Numbered from the stretch's first letter, positions 11,792 through 23,713 are shown. The stretch: DNA of 64,000 nucleotides from Gigaspora margarita (GCA_009809945.1 WTPW01000413.1:180104-244103); one strand, 5' to 3'. A program made the numbers and translations. The notes: generated from the sequence alone by a model not told the origin.

Positions 11792-12355
11792 TTATAATAG
11801 TTTTTATCTCAGATAGTTCTACTTACTAAACTACCTTCAAACTATTTACATGTTTGATTTAAAAAAAAATTCTGTTTTTTTTGAACAATTTATGAAGGGA
11901 GGGTGTTTTATACAATATTATGAAATTAACAATAGCATAATACTACAAACACAAGATAGTGGTTTATACTACAATATGAACTACAAACTTGAAAAATAAC
12001 GGTATTTAACCCTTTTTATTTAACAGATAAATTTTGACAACTTTTTTTAAATAAGATATTGTTTATATAAAACTAATTTAATATTATCTTATTGCATAAA
12101 ATTTGCAATATAGGGGTCCATAATCTGTCATATTTTGGAAATATTAGGCTTTTTTAATTAGTATTTTTTCTATGTCGAATTATAAATCAGAAAAGAAAAT
12201 AAGAATCTCTGATTTTTATTATAAAACCACTAATTAAGTTGAAATTTTGAAAAGTGAACCTCTTAAGTGGGTGAATCCCTTACTATAAAGAAATAAATTG
12301 TTTGTTGTTTTATATTCCCTGTAATTTACGTAAATGTTGCATATGCATAAAATTA
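11792..12355. other. AT-rich intergenic, nothing recognised
   Basis: No gene, no delimited element. Confidence 0.4.
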
Positions 12356-12359
12356 TAAT

Positions 12360-13340
12360 GTTTTGAGACAAACAAAACTTCTATTATAAACGAAAAAAAA
12401 GACACTTGAAATAAAAATTACAACTTACAATAGTATTATTTTACTTCTTTGGGCAGGTAATACAAAGAATAGTAGAAAATCTGATTCTGTAACTAAACTA
12501 AATGCGTGTGCCAAAAATTTAGATGAATGCTTTTGATATTTAAATTTATTAGCATCATTTTTAATTAGTGTATAAAGAACGCTTTTAAATGACAGTTTTA
12601 ATTAGGTCACAAAGATCAATTTAATTATTATGTTTTGTATAATTTCGCTTTGTTTTCTTTTATGCATGTTTCAATTCTTTGTCGGGTTGATACAGAATTT
12701 TTATGTGTTTAAATTTATATATTTTAGTAAGTGTTCTTTAAATGAAAAAAAGGCACATGAAATAATAAATTACAACTTACTAATACATAACAAATCCAAT
12801 TTTGTAAATAAATTAGATGGGTTTGTATAAAATTTAGATATAAAGCCTTAATGTTTGAGGTTATATGGTTAAATTAACGTGTTCGGTATACAAATTTTAC
12901 TTTTTTTTCTTCTTTTACGCGTGTTTCAATTCTTTGTCAAGCTGATACAGTATTTTTGTGTATTTAAGTTTATATATTTTAGTAAGTTGCCTATAAATAA
13001 AAAAAAAGGTACTTGAAATAATAAATTACAATGTACTTTCAAAACAAAATAAAAAATCCAATTTTGCAAATAGATTAAATGTGTTTGAATAAAATTTAGA
13101 TGTAAGCCTTAATGTTAGTAGCTATAGGGTTAAATTAACGCATTCATTATGCAAATTTTCATTACCATCATTTTTAATTAGGGCTCAACAATCACTTTTT
13201 AATATCATTTTTAATTAATGCACAAAGATCGATTTAAACATTAGATTTGTATAGTCTTGCTTCTTTTCTTCTTTTATGCTTGTTTAGTCATAATTTTCAC
13301 TCTCCGATTAGGTCATGAGTTTGTACTATATAAAATAATA
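12360..13340. repeat. tandem copies of a dispersed repeat (R1)
   Basis: About three diverged units of 250-300 bp. Each has TTTCAATTCTTTGTC, a GCTGATACAG-like word, AAAAAAGGCACTTGAAATAA, TCCAATTTTGTAAAT and a segment related to AGGGTTAAATTAACGC. Single copies of the same material occur at 40010-40190, 41800-41940, 51140-51240 and, inverted, 56810-57100. The short open frame at 12630-12830 is part of the repeat, not a gene. Confidence 0.65.
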
Positions 13341-13719
13341 GTAAGAACGACTGAATTACTTTTATATATATATAGTACCACTGTGTAATAACAGATCGAT
13401 GGAAGATCTAATTTTTTAATATATAGATTGACCAATCAGAATTAGTAATTTTGTGCAACCCAAAATTTTGAGACAATCTAAGAAAATTTTGTAATATATA
13501 CAAATATATTTTTTTAAAACATAATAATAGTTCAAAATTTTACTATAATAGATAAATTGTTTTTTTATATTTTGTAAAATTTTAATAAAAATTAGTTGTA
13601 ATTTTAAAAAAGTTTTATTAGTAACATATATTAGTTTTATATGAAATTTTCAAAATACTATATAAAACTATATAAAAATAATCTATACACTCTCTACTTT
13701 TAAGCAATAATAATCAATT

Positions 13720-13860
13720 TCTATAGTAAAATTTTGACTTTACTATGTAGTAATTATTGTCAATTATGGAGTAGCTTATTTTTGTATAAAAGACATTTTT
13801 AAGTTGTTTTAACCAAAAGAGAAGGTAGCTTATTTTAGGTAGTAGCCTATTTTCAGACAT
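13720..13860 (+). repeat. right-end remnant of foldback MITE
   Basis: TTTACTATGTAGTAATTATTGTCAATTAT then GTAGCTTATTTTTGTA and AAGGTAGCTTATTTTAGG match, in order, the right arm of the complete copy that ends at 41571. Confidence 0.7.
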
Positions 13861-14164
13861 ATACAGTAAGTATTTAAAATGCTTATTTTAATATTCAATT
13901 AGTAAAAAGCTTCAGATATTTGGGTAACCTTATAGATTTAATTAATTGCCAAATATGATATAAATATTAAGAGTTCACAAAATGCAAATAGCAATAGATA
14001 TTTTAAAAGTTTTATAAATTATATACCAGATTCTTAGTTTAAAATTTCATTATATCATATAGATGTTGTATACAAAATTTAATATTTTCTAATTATATTT
14101 AAAATCTTTATTAACTATAACAGTATTATAGAGTGTTTGATTTTTAATGACTATCTGTGTCATA

Positions 14165-14246
14165 TAATTTGGTATGCATTTTGCTTTTTGGTATGCTTAT
14201 AGGCATGCCTCTAGGGCATGTTCATGCCCCTATATTTTCAACCCTA
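14165..14246 (-). repeat. right end of a GCATGCC-family element
   Basis: GCATGCC/CATGCCC words, then the terminus TTTTCAACCCTA, the inverse of the TAGGGTT start seen at 721 and 2169. Confidence 0.5.
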
Positions 14247-14621
14247 CTTCTGACCAATCAAAATTCTCAGATGATTATATCAAGAGTGATACAATTTATG
14301 ATTACTATTGAGTTCACTCTTCTTTAAGCATCCCAAGAATTTTATATAGTTTAAACAGGACCAGAAAATCTTTATTATAGGTTCCCATTATAAAAATTTT
14401 AATTATATTTTTTGCAAATCAGACTTTTTTCTAATTAAGTAAATTAGTTTTACAAACACTTTTAAAAGTTGATAATAATATGAATCATTGTTTGGTCATA
14501 TACTTTATACAATAATTAAGTAATTAAAATGAGAATTACATAAATTTGTAATTATAAATATATTGAGTCTTAAATTTGTTATTCTTATTTGTTCACCAAA
14601 CAATATAAAATAATTATATAA

Positions 14622-14983
14622 TATATAAGCATCAGCAAATTTATAATAGCATAATCTTACGTAAGATCTTATGAACTGTAATATAAGCAAAATATTACAT
14701 AATATATTTTGAAATATTTCGAAATATCAAATTTTTGAAATATTACGAAAGTAATTTTGAAATATTTTAAAGTATATTATGAAATATTTCAAACCCTTTC
14801 AAAATATTTTAGAACTAGAAAACCAAGCTAGATCAGTAGATCTGTAACCTGAATCGCGCATTAGACTAATTTTTTGAAATAGTTCGAAATAGTTTGAAGA
14901 TGTTCAAATTCTGTACTACAAGATCAGATTAGATCTTTTGTTTATAATTAGATCTTCTATGTTTTCATTTTTTGTTTTTGTTT

Positions 14984-15021
<38 letters not shown>

Positions 15022-16850
15022 TTATTTATTTTTTAATTTTTTTATTTTATTTTTATTTTGGAACTTTACAAGAAAAACAACCAACTTTTCGAAACCTTGC
15101 GCATACCAACTACAACTTCTGATACTTTTAAGAACACACCCTTAGCAATTTTTAAATTTTCAAGAACACTTCTTTAGAGAAATGGGCACAAGTTTTCACA
15201 AGTTTTCACAAGTTTTTGCAAGTTTTTGCAAGATCTTGCAAGTTTTTGTTTTATTTATTTTTATATTTTGTGTTTTTTTGCTTTGTTTTTTTTGATTTAT
15301 TTTTAAAAATTTTTTTATTAATTTATTTTATTTCGGCACTTTGTGAGAAAAACAAACAACTTTTGAAACATTGCACATGCCAACTATGACTTCTGACACT
15401 TTTAAGAACACACCCCCAGCAATTTCTAAATTTTCAAGATTGCTTCTTTAGAGAAATGGCCAAAAGTTGTTACAAGTTTTTGCAAGTTTTTGCAAGTTCT
15501 TGCAAGGTTTCATTTCATTTATTTTTTCATTTTGTATTTTTTGTTTTTGTTTTTTTGGTTTATTTTTAAAATTTTTTTTATTAATTTATTTTATTTCAGC
15601 ACTTTGCAAGAAAAACAAACAACTTTTCAAAACTTTGCACATGCCAACTATGACTTCTGACACTTTCAAAAACACACCTCCAGCAATTTCTAAATTTTCA
15701 AGAATATTTCTTTAGAGAAATAGACACAAGTTTTCACAAGTTTTCACAAGTTGTTGCAAGGTTTTGCAATTTCTTGCAAGGTTTCACTTCATTTATTTTT
15801 TCATTTCATGTTTTTTGTTTTTGTTTTTTTGGTTTATTTTTAAAATTTTTTTATTAATTTATTTTATTTTAGCACTTTGCGAGAAAAACAAAACTTTTCG
15901 AAACATTGCACATATCTACTATGACTTCTGACACTTTTAAGAAAATACTCCTAGCAATTTTAAATTTTTAAGAATGCTTTTTTAGAGAAATGGTCACAAG
16001 TTTTTGCAAGTTTTTGCAAGTTCTTGCAAGGTTTCACTTAATTTATTTTTTTATTTTGTGTTTTTTGGTTTAGTTTTTTTGGTTTATTTTTAAAATTTTT
16101 TTTATTAATTTATTTTATTTCAACACTTTGTGAGAAAACAAACAACTTTTCGAAACCTTGCGCATGCCAACTGCAACTTCTGACACGTTCAAGAACGATA
16201 GAAAACAAAGAAGCAAAATAATAGCTAACTATAAAGTGAGTGAAAATAAGTGTGTAGAGTTAGTTTTTTGTATATAGTAATAGAATTAGATGTGACAAAG
16301 TGCGAAAGTTGTTTAAAATATTTGTAATAATGTAAAAATAATATGTAATATATAATAAAATATGTATTAATTAAAAATGTATATTTAATAAATGTAAAAT
16401 ATAATGTATAATAATAATAAATAAATAAATATAAAATTTTATATTAAATTGTGAAACTGTGCAAAATATTGCAAAAATCTGTAAAAAGCATGATTATGTG
16501 AATATGTATATCGTTTATTTATTTTTTAAAAAATTTTGAAAATTTGCGAAAATTTGCAAAATATTGCAAAACAATGCGAAAATATCAAAATTTTACCTCT
16601 TGCACGCATTAGTTTATTGATCTCATGAGTACGCAACCCCTATAGAGGACGTAATTTGCATTTTTTATTTGGTCTATTTCGCAATATTTTGCAATATATT
16701 TCAAAATATTTCAAAATAATAACCGTAATATTACTATAATATAACGTAATATATTACATAATAAACCATATTAAACGTAAGATTTTTATTATATTATGAG
16801 CTGTAATATCTTACATAAGATTACATATATATAATTCGCTGATGAATATG
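14622..16850. mobile_element. TIR element enclosing a minisatellite (about 2.2 kb)
   Basis: Left end GCATCAGCAAATT, then TAATCTTACGTAAGAT and a zone of TTTGAAATATTTCGAAAT words; right end mirrors it with CGTAAGATTTTTATTATATT, ATCTTACATAAGATTA and AATTCGCTGATGA. The inverted ends are long but diverged, and no target duplication was recognised, so the borders are good to about 10 bp. The middle is a T tract (14985-15019) and a 250-270-bp tandem repeat. No coding frame for a transposase. Confidence 0.65.
15060..16197 (+). repeat. minisatellite, 252-273-bp period, about 4.3 copies
   Basis: The landmark CTTCTGAYACTTT recurs at 15117, 15390, 15654, 15925 and, as CTTCTGACACGTT, at 16177. Each unit has GCGAGAAAAACAAACAAC, GCAATTTCTAAATTTTC, an AAGTTTTTGCAAG run and GGTTTATTTTTAAAA. 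It sits wholly inside the TIR element 14622-16850. Confidence 0.9.
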
Positions 16851-16863
16851 AGATAACATCATA

Positions 16864-17205
16864 TGGGGTGCCTCATATTAAAAAGGCCCATTTTGACATA
16901 TAGCTTATTTTGAGATAATTGAGTTTAATCGTTTGTTTTGATTTTTGGACTGATCCGGGATTCAGCAAATTTCACGATTTTGATTGGTTAAAGATTACAG
17001 GTNACTATCGGGTAATCTCNTGATGTGCTTGTCCTTAGGCAGACTCGTGTAATTTTTCTTTTACATTACCTCCATTTTTTATTATGCAAATCGACCTTCA
17101 TTTATAATTGAAAAATGTCAATCATGTTGAAATTTACATGAATCTAATAAAAACTCATTTTTCAAAAAAATTACGAAATGGGCCTTTTTAATATGAGGCA
17201 CTCTA
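16864..17205. mobile_element. Tc1/mariner-type MITE (342 bp)
   Basis: Inverted ends TGGGGTGCCTCATATTAAAA and TTTTAATATGAGGCACTCTA share about 30 bp, continuing into GGCCCATTTTG / CGAAATGGGCC. TA flanks each side (16862-16863, 17206-17207). Two unresolved bases lie inside (17003, 17020). No coding potential. Confidence 0.85.
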
Positions 17206-17243
17206 TATTAGTACAGTGATAATTTTCTAAATAATCAAAAAAA

Positions 17244-17568
17244 TTGGGGTGTCAATCATTTCACTGACAATCACTTCACAGACACCCCATTTCACTGACA
17301 AATTATTCACTGACAAGTTCATTTTACCGACAGTTCATTTCACCAAAGCTCATTTCACTGACAAAGTAATTCTGGTCATTGTCATTAGGGTTAGGATAGG
17401 GTCAGGTAAAATTAGAGTTAAAGTTAGTGTGCTTTATAGAAAAAAACTTGTCAGTGAAACGAGCTTGGGTGAAATGTACTGTCGGTAAAATGAACTTTTC
17501 AGTGAATAATTTGTCGGTGAAATGGAGTGTCTGTGAAGTGATTGTCAGTGAAATAATACGGACCCAAA
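17244..17568. mobile_element. near-perfect palindromic MITE with TTTCACTGACA iterons
   Basis: Two arms of about 110 bp pair almost fully: the left arm is built of repeated TTTCACTGACAA, TTCATTTTACCGACAG and TTCATTTCACCAAAGC words, and the right arm is their inverse. A loop of about 80 bp contains TTAGGGTTAGGATAGGG. Outer ends TTGGGGTGTC and GGACCCAAA. No clear target duplication. Confidence 0.85.
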
Positions 17569-17569
17569 A

Positions 17570-18055
17570 AATTGTTATTGTACCAATGTAGCTATATTGA
17601 TATTATAGTACAGCAGTTATTGATTATAAATTGTACTATTTATATTTTTTTTAAACTTCTTTAATTCGTATAGTGCAACATAATATAAGTATGGATAATG
17701 TATGCATTATGCAAAATAACAAGCATAAATGATACAATAAAAAAAAGTAATTTATAATATAAATAGTATAATACTCATGATCAATAGTGGCCATGCTATA
17801 ATGATTATATCATAAAAAGACTATCGCTATAGAATATTTAAGTCATATAATAAATAATAATTATATAATAATAATGTGAATTAGATTGTAACTAGTATCT
17901 TTTTTGATAACCTATATATACAAATCTATTATAGGCAGTAATCAATTTTTTGCAAATTATACAAAGCCGATGATTTTACAAAAACTTTGATTATTTGAAT
18001 CTATTTAAAATCAATTACATTTTCTAAATTTATAATAGTGTTCAAATATTGTAGT
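17570..18055. other. AT-rich intergenic, nothing recognised
   Basis: No gene or bounded element seen. Confidence 0.4.
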
Positions 18056-18063
18056 GGCAGAAA

Positions 18064-18239
18064 AGGACCCCGAAATATACATAGATAGGTCAAATATAAG
18101 TTTGCTTATTTTGGGGGTTTTGTGCAGATCTTTTTTATTTATAGTAATTTTTTGCTTATTTTTGAGGTTTTTTTGCAGATCTTTCTTTTTTAGTAATTTT
18201 ATAATTAACCTAACCTATCTATATATATTTCGGGGTCCT
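18064..18239. mobile_element. hAT-like MITE (176 bp), exact 8-bp TSD
   Basis: Ends AGGACCCCGAAATATACATA and TATATATATTTCGGGGTCCT pair over about 27 bp. Exact 8-bp duplication GGCAGAAA at 18056-18063 and 18240-18247. The middle holds two copies of TTTGCTTATTTT...GCAGATCTTT, each near AGTAATTTT. The terminal AGGACCC is shared with the MITEs at 2877 and 59901. Confidence 0.93.
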
Positions 18240-18247
18240 GGCAGAAA

Positions 18248-19034
18248 CCTATAATAAAGATTTCTCAGTCCTGTTTAAATATATATTTTTATGCCTAAGA
18301 AAAATTTTCTTATTTTTCTAAAAAAATATCAAGATTAGTGATTGTGTTGCCATAATTCAAATTGTAATATGTGGTATGAAGTAATTATTTTTACAAAAAG
18401 TAGCAATTGAAGTAATATTTACTATATCATATAGTAATTATTATTACATATAGTAAATATTATTATATATAACAATATATACTATATGTAGTAATTATTT
18501 TTATATATAACATTACTTTATTCAACATGCAATTGACTAATTCAAATATTATTTGACAATCATAGCTACAGAATACATTATAGATATAAACATTATTGTT
18601 GCTCTTTATTGGTCTAACTTCTGTAATTATTTTCAATTTTGGGTCTTTATTATAATTTTCCATTGATTTTTCTATATAAATTTAGATGGGATAAAATGCA
18701 TATGATTTTGAAACATGTGCATAAATGTGCAATAATACATACGATTGAGAAAGCATGCACACACATAAAGCCAATCTCTAGTTAAAGTAATAATATAAAT
18801 ACTATATATAACAAATGAAAATATAATGTATTAGAATTAGTTATGAGTTATTAAATAAAAATTAAAGAAGGTTCTTTTATTATATATTCATTACATTCTA
18901 TGAATATTAAACTGATCAATAATACACTTATAAAAATTATATGAAATGCACTTATAGAGGGCACTTATAAAAAATTTAACTATATTATTACTACTTATAC
19001 TGTATATAAATAATGTAATAAATAATAGAAATAA
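18248..19034. other. AT-rich intergenic, nothing recognised
   Basis: Short tandem runs of (TATAGTAATTATTATTA)-like words at 18420-18520. No gene recognised. Confidence 0.4.
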
Positions 19035-19575
19035 TTTATTCATCACCCAGGTGATAGAGTTCTGCAATTTGATTTGATCTTCAAATATTTGGATCAAATA
19101 TTTGATCAAATTCAAATTTATATTTGACTTTATTTGATTTGATCAAATTCAAATATGGCCAAATTTGATTTGATTTGACAAATATTTGATTTGATTTGAA
19201 AATTACTATTGAAAATTCAAATTCAAATCAAATTCAAATTTAAATATTTGAATCAAATCAAATTCAAATCTGTGTCAATTTGATTTGATCAAATTCAAAT
19301 TGATCCAATATTTGATTTGATTTGAATTTGAGGAACCCTACCAGGTAATTTATTCACTCTCCCTCAAATAAAAATAAAATCTTAGGGTTAGGGTTAGAGT
19401 TAGAAAATAAAATTTTAGGGTTAGAGTTAGAGTTAGGGTTAAGATTAGTGTTAAATTTAGAGTATAATTGCGAGAGGAGCATTTTTTGTTAAAAATATGA
19501 CAGGAGTTACCCTAATAAAATTTTGAGATAGAATAATGTAGGTGACGAATATCAAATCTCACCCTGGGTGAGGAA
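19035..19575. mobile_element. outer MITE interrupted by a second MITE
   Basis: Ends ATTTATTCATCACCCAGG and CCTGGGTGAGGAATAAAC are inverted repeats. After removal of the inner insertion (19055-19340) the left arm continues AATTTATTCACTCTCC. The interior holds TTAGGGTTAGGGTTAG-like runs (19383-19455). Confidence 0.65.
19055..19340. mobile_element. nested hAT-like MITE of TTTGAT iterons (286 bp)
   Basis: Ends TAGAGTTCTGCAATTTGA and TTTGAATTTGAGGAACCCTA. Flanking 8-mers CCAGGTGA (19047-19054) and CCAGGTAA (19341-19348) match at 7 of 8. The body is almost entirely interleaved TTTGAT, TTTGAATTTG and CAAATATTTGA words. Confidence 0.85.
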
Positions 19576-19964
19576 TAAACGTACCCTAAATAAAATTATA
19601 TATTATTTGAAAATATAAATTTGTTGCATTTGTGACATGTTGCACCTCGTGATTCTGACCAATCAAATTGCACAATTCTGTAGAAAAATTTTTTTTAAAA
19701 AAATTAAAAATTATAATTAGTAAAATATATAAAAAAAAAAAAACAAGTGAAAATGAACTATATAGTGTAAAATTTTATTATGAACAACTTTTCTAAGTTA
19801 TAAAGATAGATTGTCTTAATAAAAAAAAGTTTTATAAGGAAAAACAAAATTTTCCAATTTTAGACAAAACTTTTTTTTACTAATTTAATCTATATTTATG
19901 TTTTAAGATTATATATAAAATTTTACGTTAAATAACTTTTTCTAAGTTATAAAGTTAGCTTGTT

Positions 19965-20330
19965 TTAGTAAAAAAAAGTTTTATATGAGATAAACAAGAA
20001 TAAATACTAAAAAACAATTACACTAAGCCGTAAAAGAAAGCACTATCACTAGTTGTTGAAGCATTCAGTATATTCGGTTAGTGAACGATTGGTTTGCCAT
20101 TGAACATTTGGTTGTATAATGGGTAAGGGCAAAATTGGAAGTAATTTTTCAAGAAAACAGCCTTTTTTACCTACTTTAGCTAATAATTAAACATGTAGAT
20201 ATTGCAATATTCTATACACTTAATTATGGCTTCAAAATAAGTTTAAAAACACTTTTTGTGAAAACTCACCTTGTAACAAATTTTAACGACAAATAATGAT
20301 TGGCTAATTTTGGGGTCAAACCAAATCGGG
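19965..20330 (+). repeat. dispersed 365-bp repeat, copy 1
   Basis: AAGCCGTAAAAGAAAGCACT, AACGATTGG, ATGGGTAAGG, AAACATGTAGATATT, CACTTAATTATGG and TTGGCTAATTTTGGGGTCAAA recur in the same order, inverted, at 38495-38890. No coding frame. Just before it (19770-19970) is an imperfect duplication of ACTTTTTCTAAGTTATAAAG. Confidence 0.75.
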
Positions 20331-20339
20331 GATATGTTG

Positions 20340-20675
20340 CAGGGACCCATAAAAAATTCGCAAAAATTTGTATAATTTGGATAACTTTTTTATCAATATT
20401 AAAATTATAATCTTAGCTATACATAATGTAAGGGCCTATAAAAATTTTTGGTTTATTTAAAAAAATTTTGATTGAAAATTTAAGAAAAAAATTTTTTTTT
20501 ATTAGTATTACTTTGCCAAAATTTTCCGTCAAGTCAATTGATTTTTAATAATCTTTGACCAATAAAAATTGAAATTTTATACTGTAAAATTTGTATTTTA
20601 TTTGGGCAATTTGGATTTTTGTTATAAATTTGGATTTATTTGGATTTATTTTTTCCAAATTTTTACGGGTCCCTG
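20340..20675. mobile_element. hAT-like MITE, CAGGGACCC ends (336 bp)
   Basis: Ends CAGGGACCCATAAAAAATT and AAATTTTTACGGGTCCCTG. The flanking 8-mers ATATGTTG and ATATGAAA share only 5 positions, so the duplication is eroded or absent. The short frame at 20545-20772 runs through the right end and is not a gene. Confidence 0.75.
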
Positions 20676-20779
20676 ATATGAAATAAATTAGTATAAATCG
20701 ATATAAATCGATATTTTTTGTTATATTGATAATATTTTTCAAAATCATCGTATTTTTTACTGACCCTGACATATGGCTA

Positions 20780-20900
20780 CGATCATTGTCTGGAGCGGAG
20801 GACTTTATTGTCCGGAGCGGAGTGGAGGACTTTACTGTCCAGACCTGTAACGGGTGCCCTTGTAGTAATGTTCAGATCGGGCAGAAATTACCCCTGTAAA
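20780..20900. repeat. short GC-richer tandem duplication
   Basis: GGAGCGGAGGACTTTATTGTCC is followed directly by a diverged copy with GAGTGGAGGACTTTACTGTCC, then ACGGGTGCCCTTGTAG. Function unknown; no convincing frame. Confidence 0.45.
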
Positions 20901-21017
20901 TAATAAACGGTACAATATTTTAAAAAATAATAAAATAATGATACGACATATGTACTAGTGTTAGTATCTAGTGTAAAATCATAAGTATTAATATTAAATT
21001 GTATTTTGGAATTCCGT

Positions 21018-21181
21018 AGTCGTGCTCCTATATAACCACACTTCGGGGCTTACAAAATGTTCTTATATAGGAAAAAATACATATAGAATTTCTTAGAATT
21101 ATTTTAATATTGTTAATAGTAATTTATTCAAAAAAATAGTTGTGCTTATATAAGAAGTGCTTATATGAAAGACGACTGTAT
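21018..21181. mobile_element. small MITE, pogo-type ends (tentative)
   Basis: Inverted ends GTCGTGCTCCTATATAACCA and CTTATATGAAAGACGACTG flanked by TA. Ends of the CAGTC...TATA type resemble those of pogo/Tc1-mariner MITEs such as 57339-57680. Confidence 0.55.
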
Positions 21182-21379
21182 TTGTTATAAAATTTTTATA
21201 GAATAAAAAAATAATTATAATATGTGAATTTAATAAATATTATTAAATGTAATTAAATAAATAAGATTATTACATGTAAAAATACATAATTCTTACAAAA
21301 TTTCAAAATTATTTGTTACAATCATTAGCTATCACTAATCTGAAATCATCAAATTTTTAATCAGTTATATAGGGGGGAG

Positions 21380-22198
21380 TTGGGGTTCTACGTCAGCTAT
21401 GTAAATCAAACCTATATCAGGTCCTATTATAAATTTTATTATTGAAGATTTTTTACTAATCAAATTTTTAATATATAACGATAATAGATTAGTTATATAA
21501 TTTTTATTACAGCAATATTTATTAAATTGTCAGTTAATAAAGCGAATTTATTAGCGAAATATGTGATTAAAAAGAGTTGACGCAATATTTGGCCCAAATA
21601 ATCGCGGTTGAGCTTGAATTATTTTATTAATCATCTTTGTCGTGCAGTTTCGTTTGTGCTTTTCTAGTCGAATTTTGTTACAGTTCTTCAGTTGAGATCG
21701 ACGCTTTTATATACCCATTGCTATATATAAATCAAAAATAGATGCCCAGCTCTAACTTTACCATAATTCGAAGTAATATTTTGTAAAAATTAAGATTAAA
21801 CCTCTATAAAAAAAGTTACGAAGCCATTTTTTATAATTAAATAAAAAAAAAACTTATAATTCAGTTTAAATTTAAAATTTTAACGTCGTTTAACGGCATT
21901 TAACGCTAAAAAATAGAAATAATGGACTTGGAACCAATGTTTTATAACATTATATAAAAAAACGCTTCGTAACTTTGTAAATATATTGTGTAAGAAACAA
22001 TTGGTTTTTAAAAAACTTTGAAAAAAAAAGAAATTCGATCTGTGTATCTAAATGAAGTTTGGGCAATTTTTATATTTAATTTATATGATATACTTTTGAA
22101 TTGGTGAGATCATCAAAAATCTTCTAATAATAAAATGTTAAGGGGACTTGATATAGATTTGATTTACATAGTTGACATAGAACCCCAAGGGGGGAGTG
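21380..22198. mobile_element. TIR element, exact 8-bp TSD (819 bp)
   Basis: Ends TTGGGGTTCTACGTCAGC and GTTGACATAGAACCCCAA, followed inward by GCTATGTAAATCAAA and its inverse. Exact duplication GGGGGGAG at 21372-21379 and 22199-22206. A related element without a clear duplication lies at 37828-38277. No transposase. Confidence 0.85.
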
Positions 22199-22276
22199 TA
22201 CAAAGTTTATATGTAAAAATATGCTGTTTTAATGTGTATCACCCAATATACTAGCGGGAAATTAGTCAATAAGTAA

Positions 22277-23676
22277 CTAAAGATTCTCTACACTATCGCT
22301 CTTTAATAAAAGATTGTCTTTATCAAAATCATATTCAGTAGATATTTCTTTAATGATAAATGACCCTGAAAAGTTAATAAATCTAGATTTATAATTAGTT
22401 AGATCGTTCTTAATACGTCGACGTTTCTTAAGTCCTCGAACTTTTCTGTCAGCAGCATTAAATTGATTCTCATCCCTAGAACGATTGTTCCATGCAGTAA
22501 CTATATTCAATAATTCAGTGCTAGATGGTCTTTTTAATGGGTCAGCCTCCCAGCATCTGGTAATGACATCGACATAGCATTTCGGGGTACCAACGTCAAT
22601 ATTGGGACGCAAACCATTGCATATTTTAAATATCAAATCTCCATCATGGCTTTTATTATTGAATGGTGGATTTTCGGATGTCAGCTCAGACATTATCACA
22701 CCAAAGCTATAAATATCAACTGATGGAGTATAAGGCCTTTTTATAAGAACTTCTGGGGCAATGTACGGTACCACACCATAAATTTGAGGAGGAATATCAG
22801 AACCAATAGGGATAGATATTCCAAAATCAGAAATATATGCGCTTAATACTGATACACTTAATTCATCTTGGTCGATTAAGATATTTCCTGGATGTAAATC
22901 TCGATGAATATAACCAGCTTTTAAATGAATTTGATTCAGACCCAGAATAATCCCTTCTAGTATTTTTAATTTTTGCCACCATCCGACAAAAGATCTTTTA
23001 TTGATAAAAGAACGCAAATCACCATAACTTGCATACTTTAGAACTAATCCATAATTATAATCAGATGGATTCAATGTGAATCCATAGCACCGAATAACTT
23101 TATCGCAATATAAATGTAATTTAACCTAAGTTTACAAAAGATTTAGTGTGTTTCTGTATTTTAAAAAAATCAATTTAATAAATTATTGCTTAATAAATTT
23201 ACTTCTTTCAACAACGTAGAAATATCTGACTCACGAACTGTCAGAAACTTTATGGCCACTTCAGTATTAGAGGCTCTTGCCCATTGACCCATTTCTTCGT
23301 CCCATTCTTCACGTGGTCCGTCACACCATATTGCTGAAAGAACCGTGGAAAATCCACCCTTCGCAAAATTTTCAATATTTTCCAACTGGTCGTATCCAAT
23401 CCATTCAATATAATGAGATGCGTGGGTCGCTTCAAGTTGTGATTCCTTAATTAATTCATCAAGCTGTTGATTACCGCTTGTCCAAGTTCTGAAATTTCTA
23501 CGAAACTTTTCAGATTCACATTCCTTGCACCATTCGACATTAGTGAATTTGTGTCCACATTTTTTGCATGTACCATAGTCAGGAGGTATTTCGTCGATCG
23601 ACTTTAATTGAACCGCAAGATTTTCATCAAAAATTAATGTCGGATTATGCCCTGTACCTTTAATATGCAAATTCAT
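22277..23676 (-). CDS. TKL-like protein kinase (kinase A)
   Basis: Predicted protein kinase of 440 residues from two exons: 23676-23203 and 23125-22277, joined across a 77-nt intron (23202-23126) with donor GTAAAT and acceptor TTAG. Residues 37-53 hold a CxxC...CxxC pair (C37, C40, C50, C53), a likely zinc-binding leader that precedes the kinase domain. Kinase landmarks: glycine loop KGGFSTV (106-112), VAIK lysine K143, HRDLHPGN catalytic loop (HRD at 232-234), DFG (258-260), APE (281-283) and the SVDIYSFGVIMSEL helix. All catalytic residues are present, so activity is expected on Ser/Thr or Tyr substrates. A basic patch (LKKRRRIKND) follows the domain. Large families of such kinases are known in Rhizophagus; the specific target is unknown. 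It starts only 37 bp after kinase B ends. Confidence 0.9.
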
Positions 23677-23713
23677 TAGAAGCGCATAAATTCTAGAATA
23701 AATTACAGAAATT

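Noticed and set aside
15060-16197. A CRISPR-like array
   Set aside because: The units are 250-270 bp, AT-rich and fully repetitive with no unique spacers, in a eukaryotic context.
17003-17020. Unresolved bases as a biological signal
   Set aside because: The N at 17003, 17020 and 52087 are assembly uncertainty and carry no information.
23250-23435. Alternative kinase-region frames on the minus strand
   Set aside because: They overlap kinase A exon 1 in the wrong frame and lack kinase motifs.
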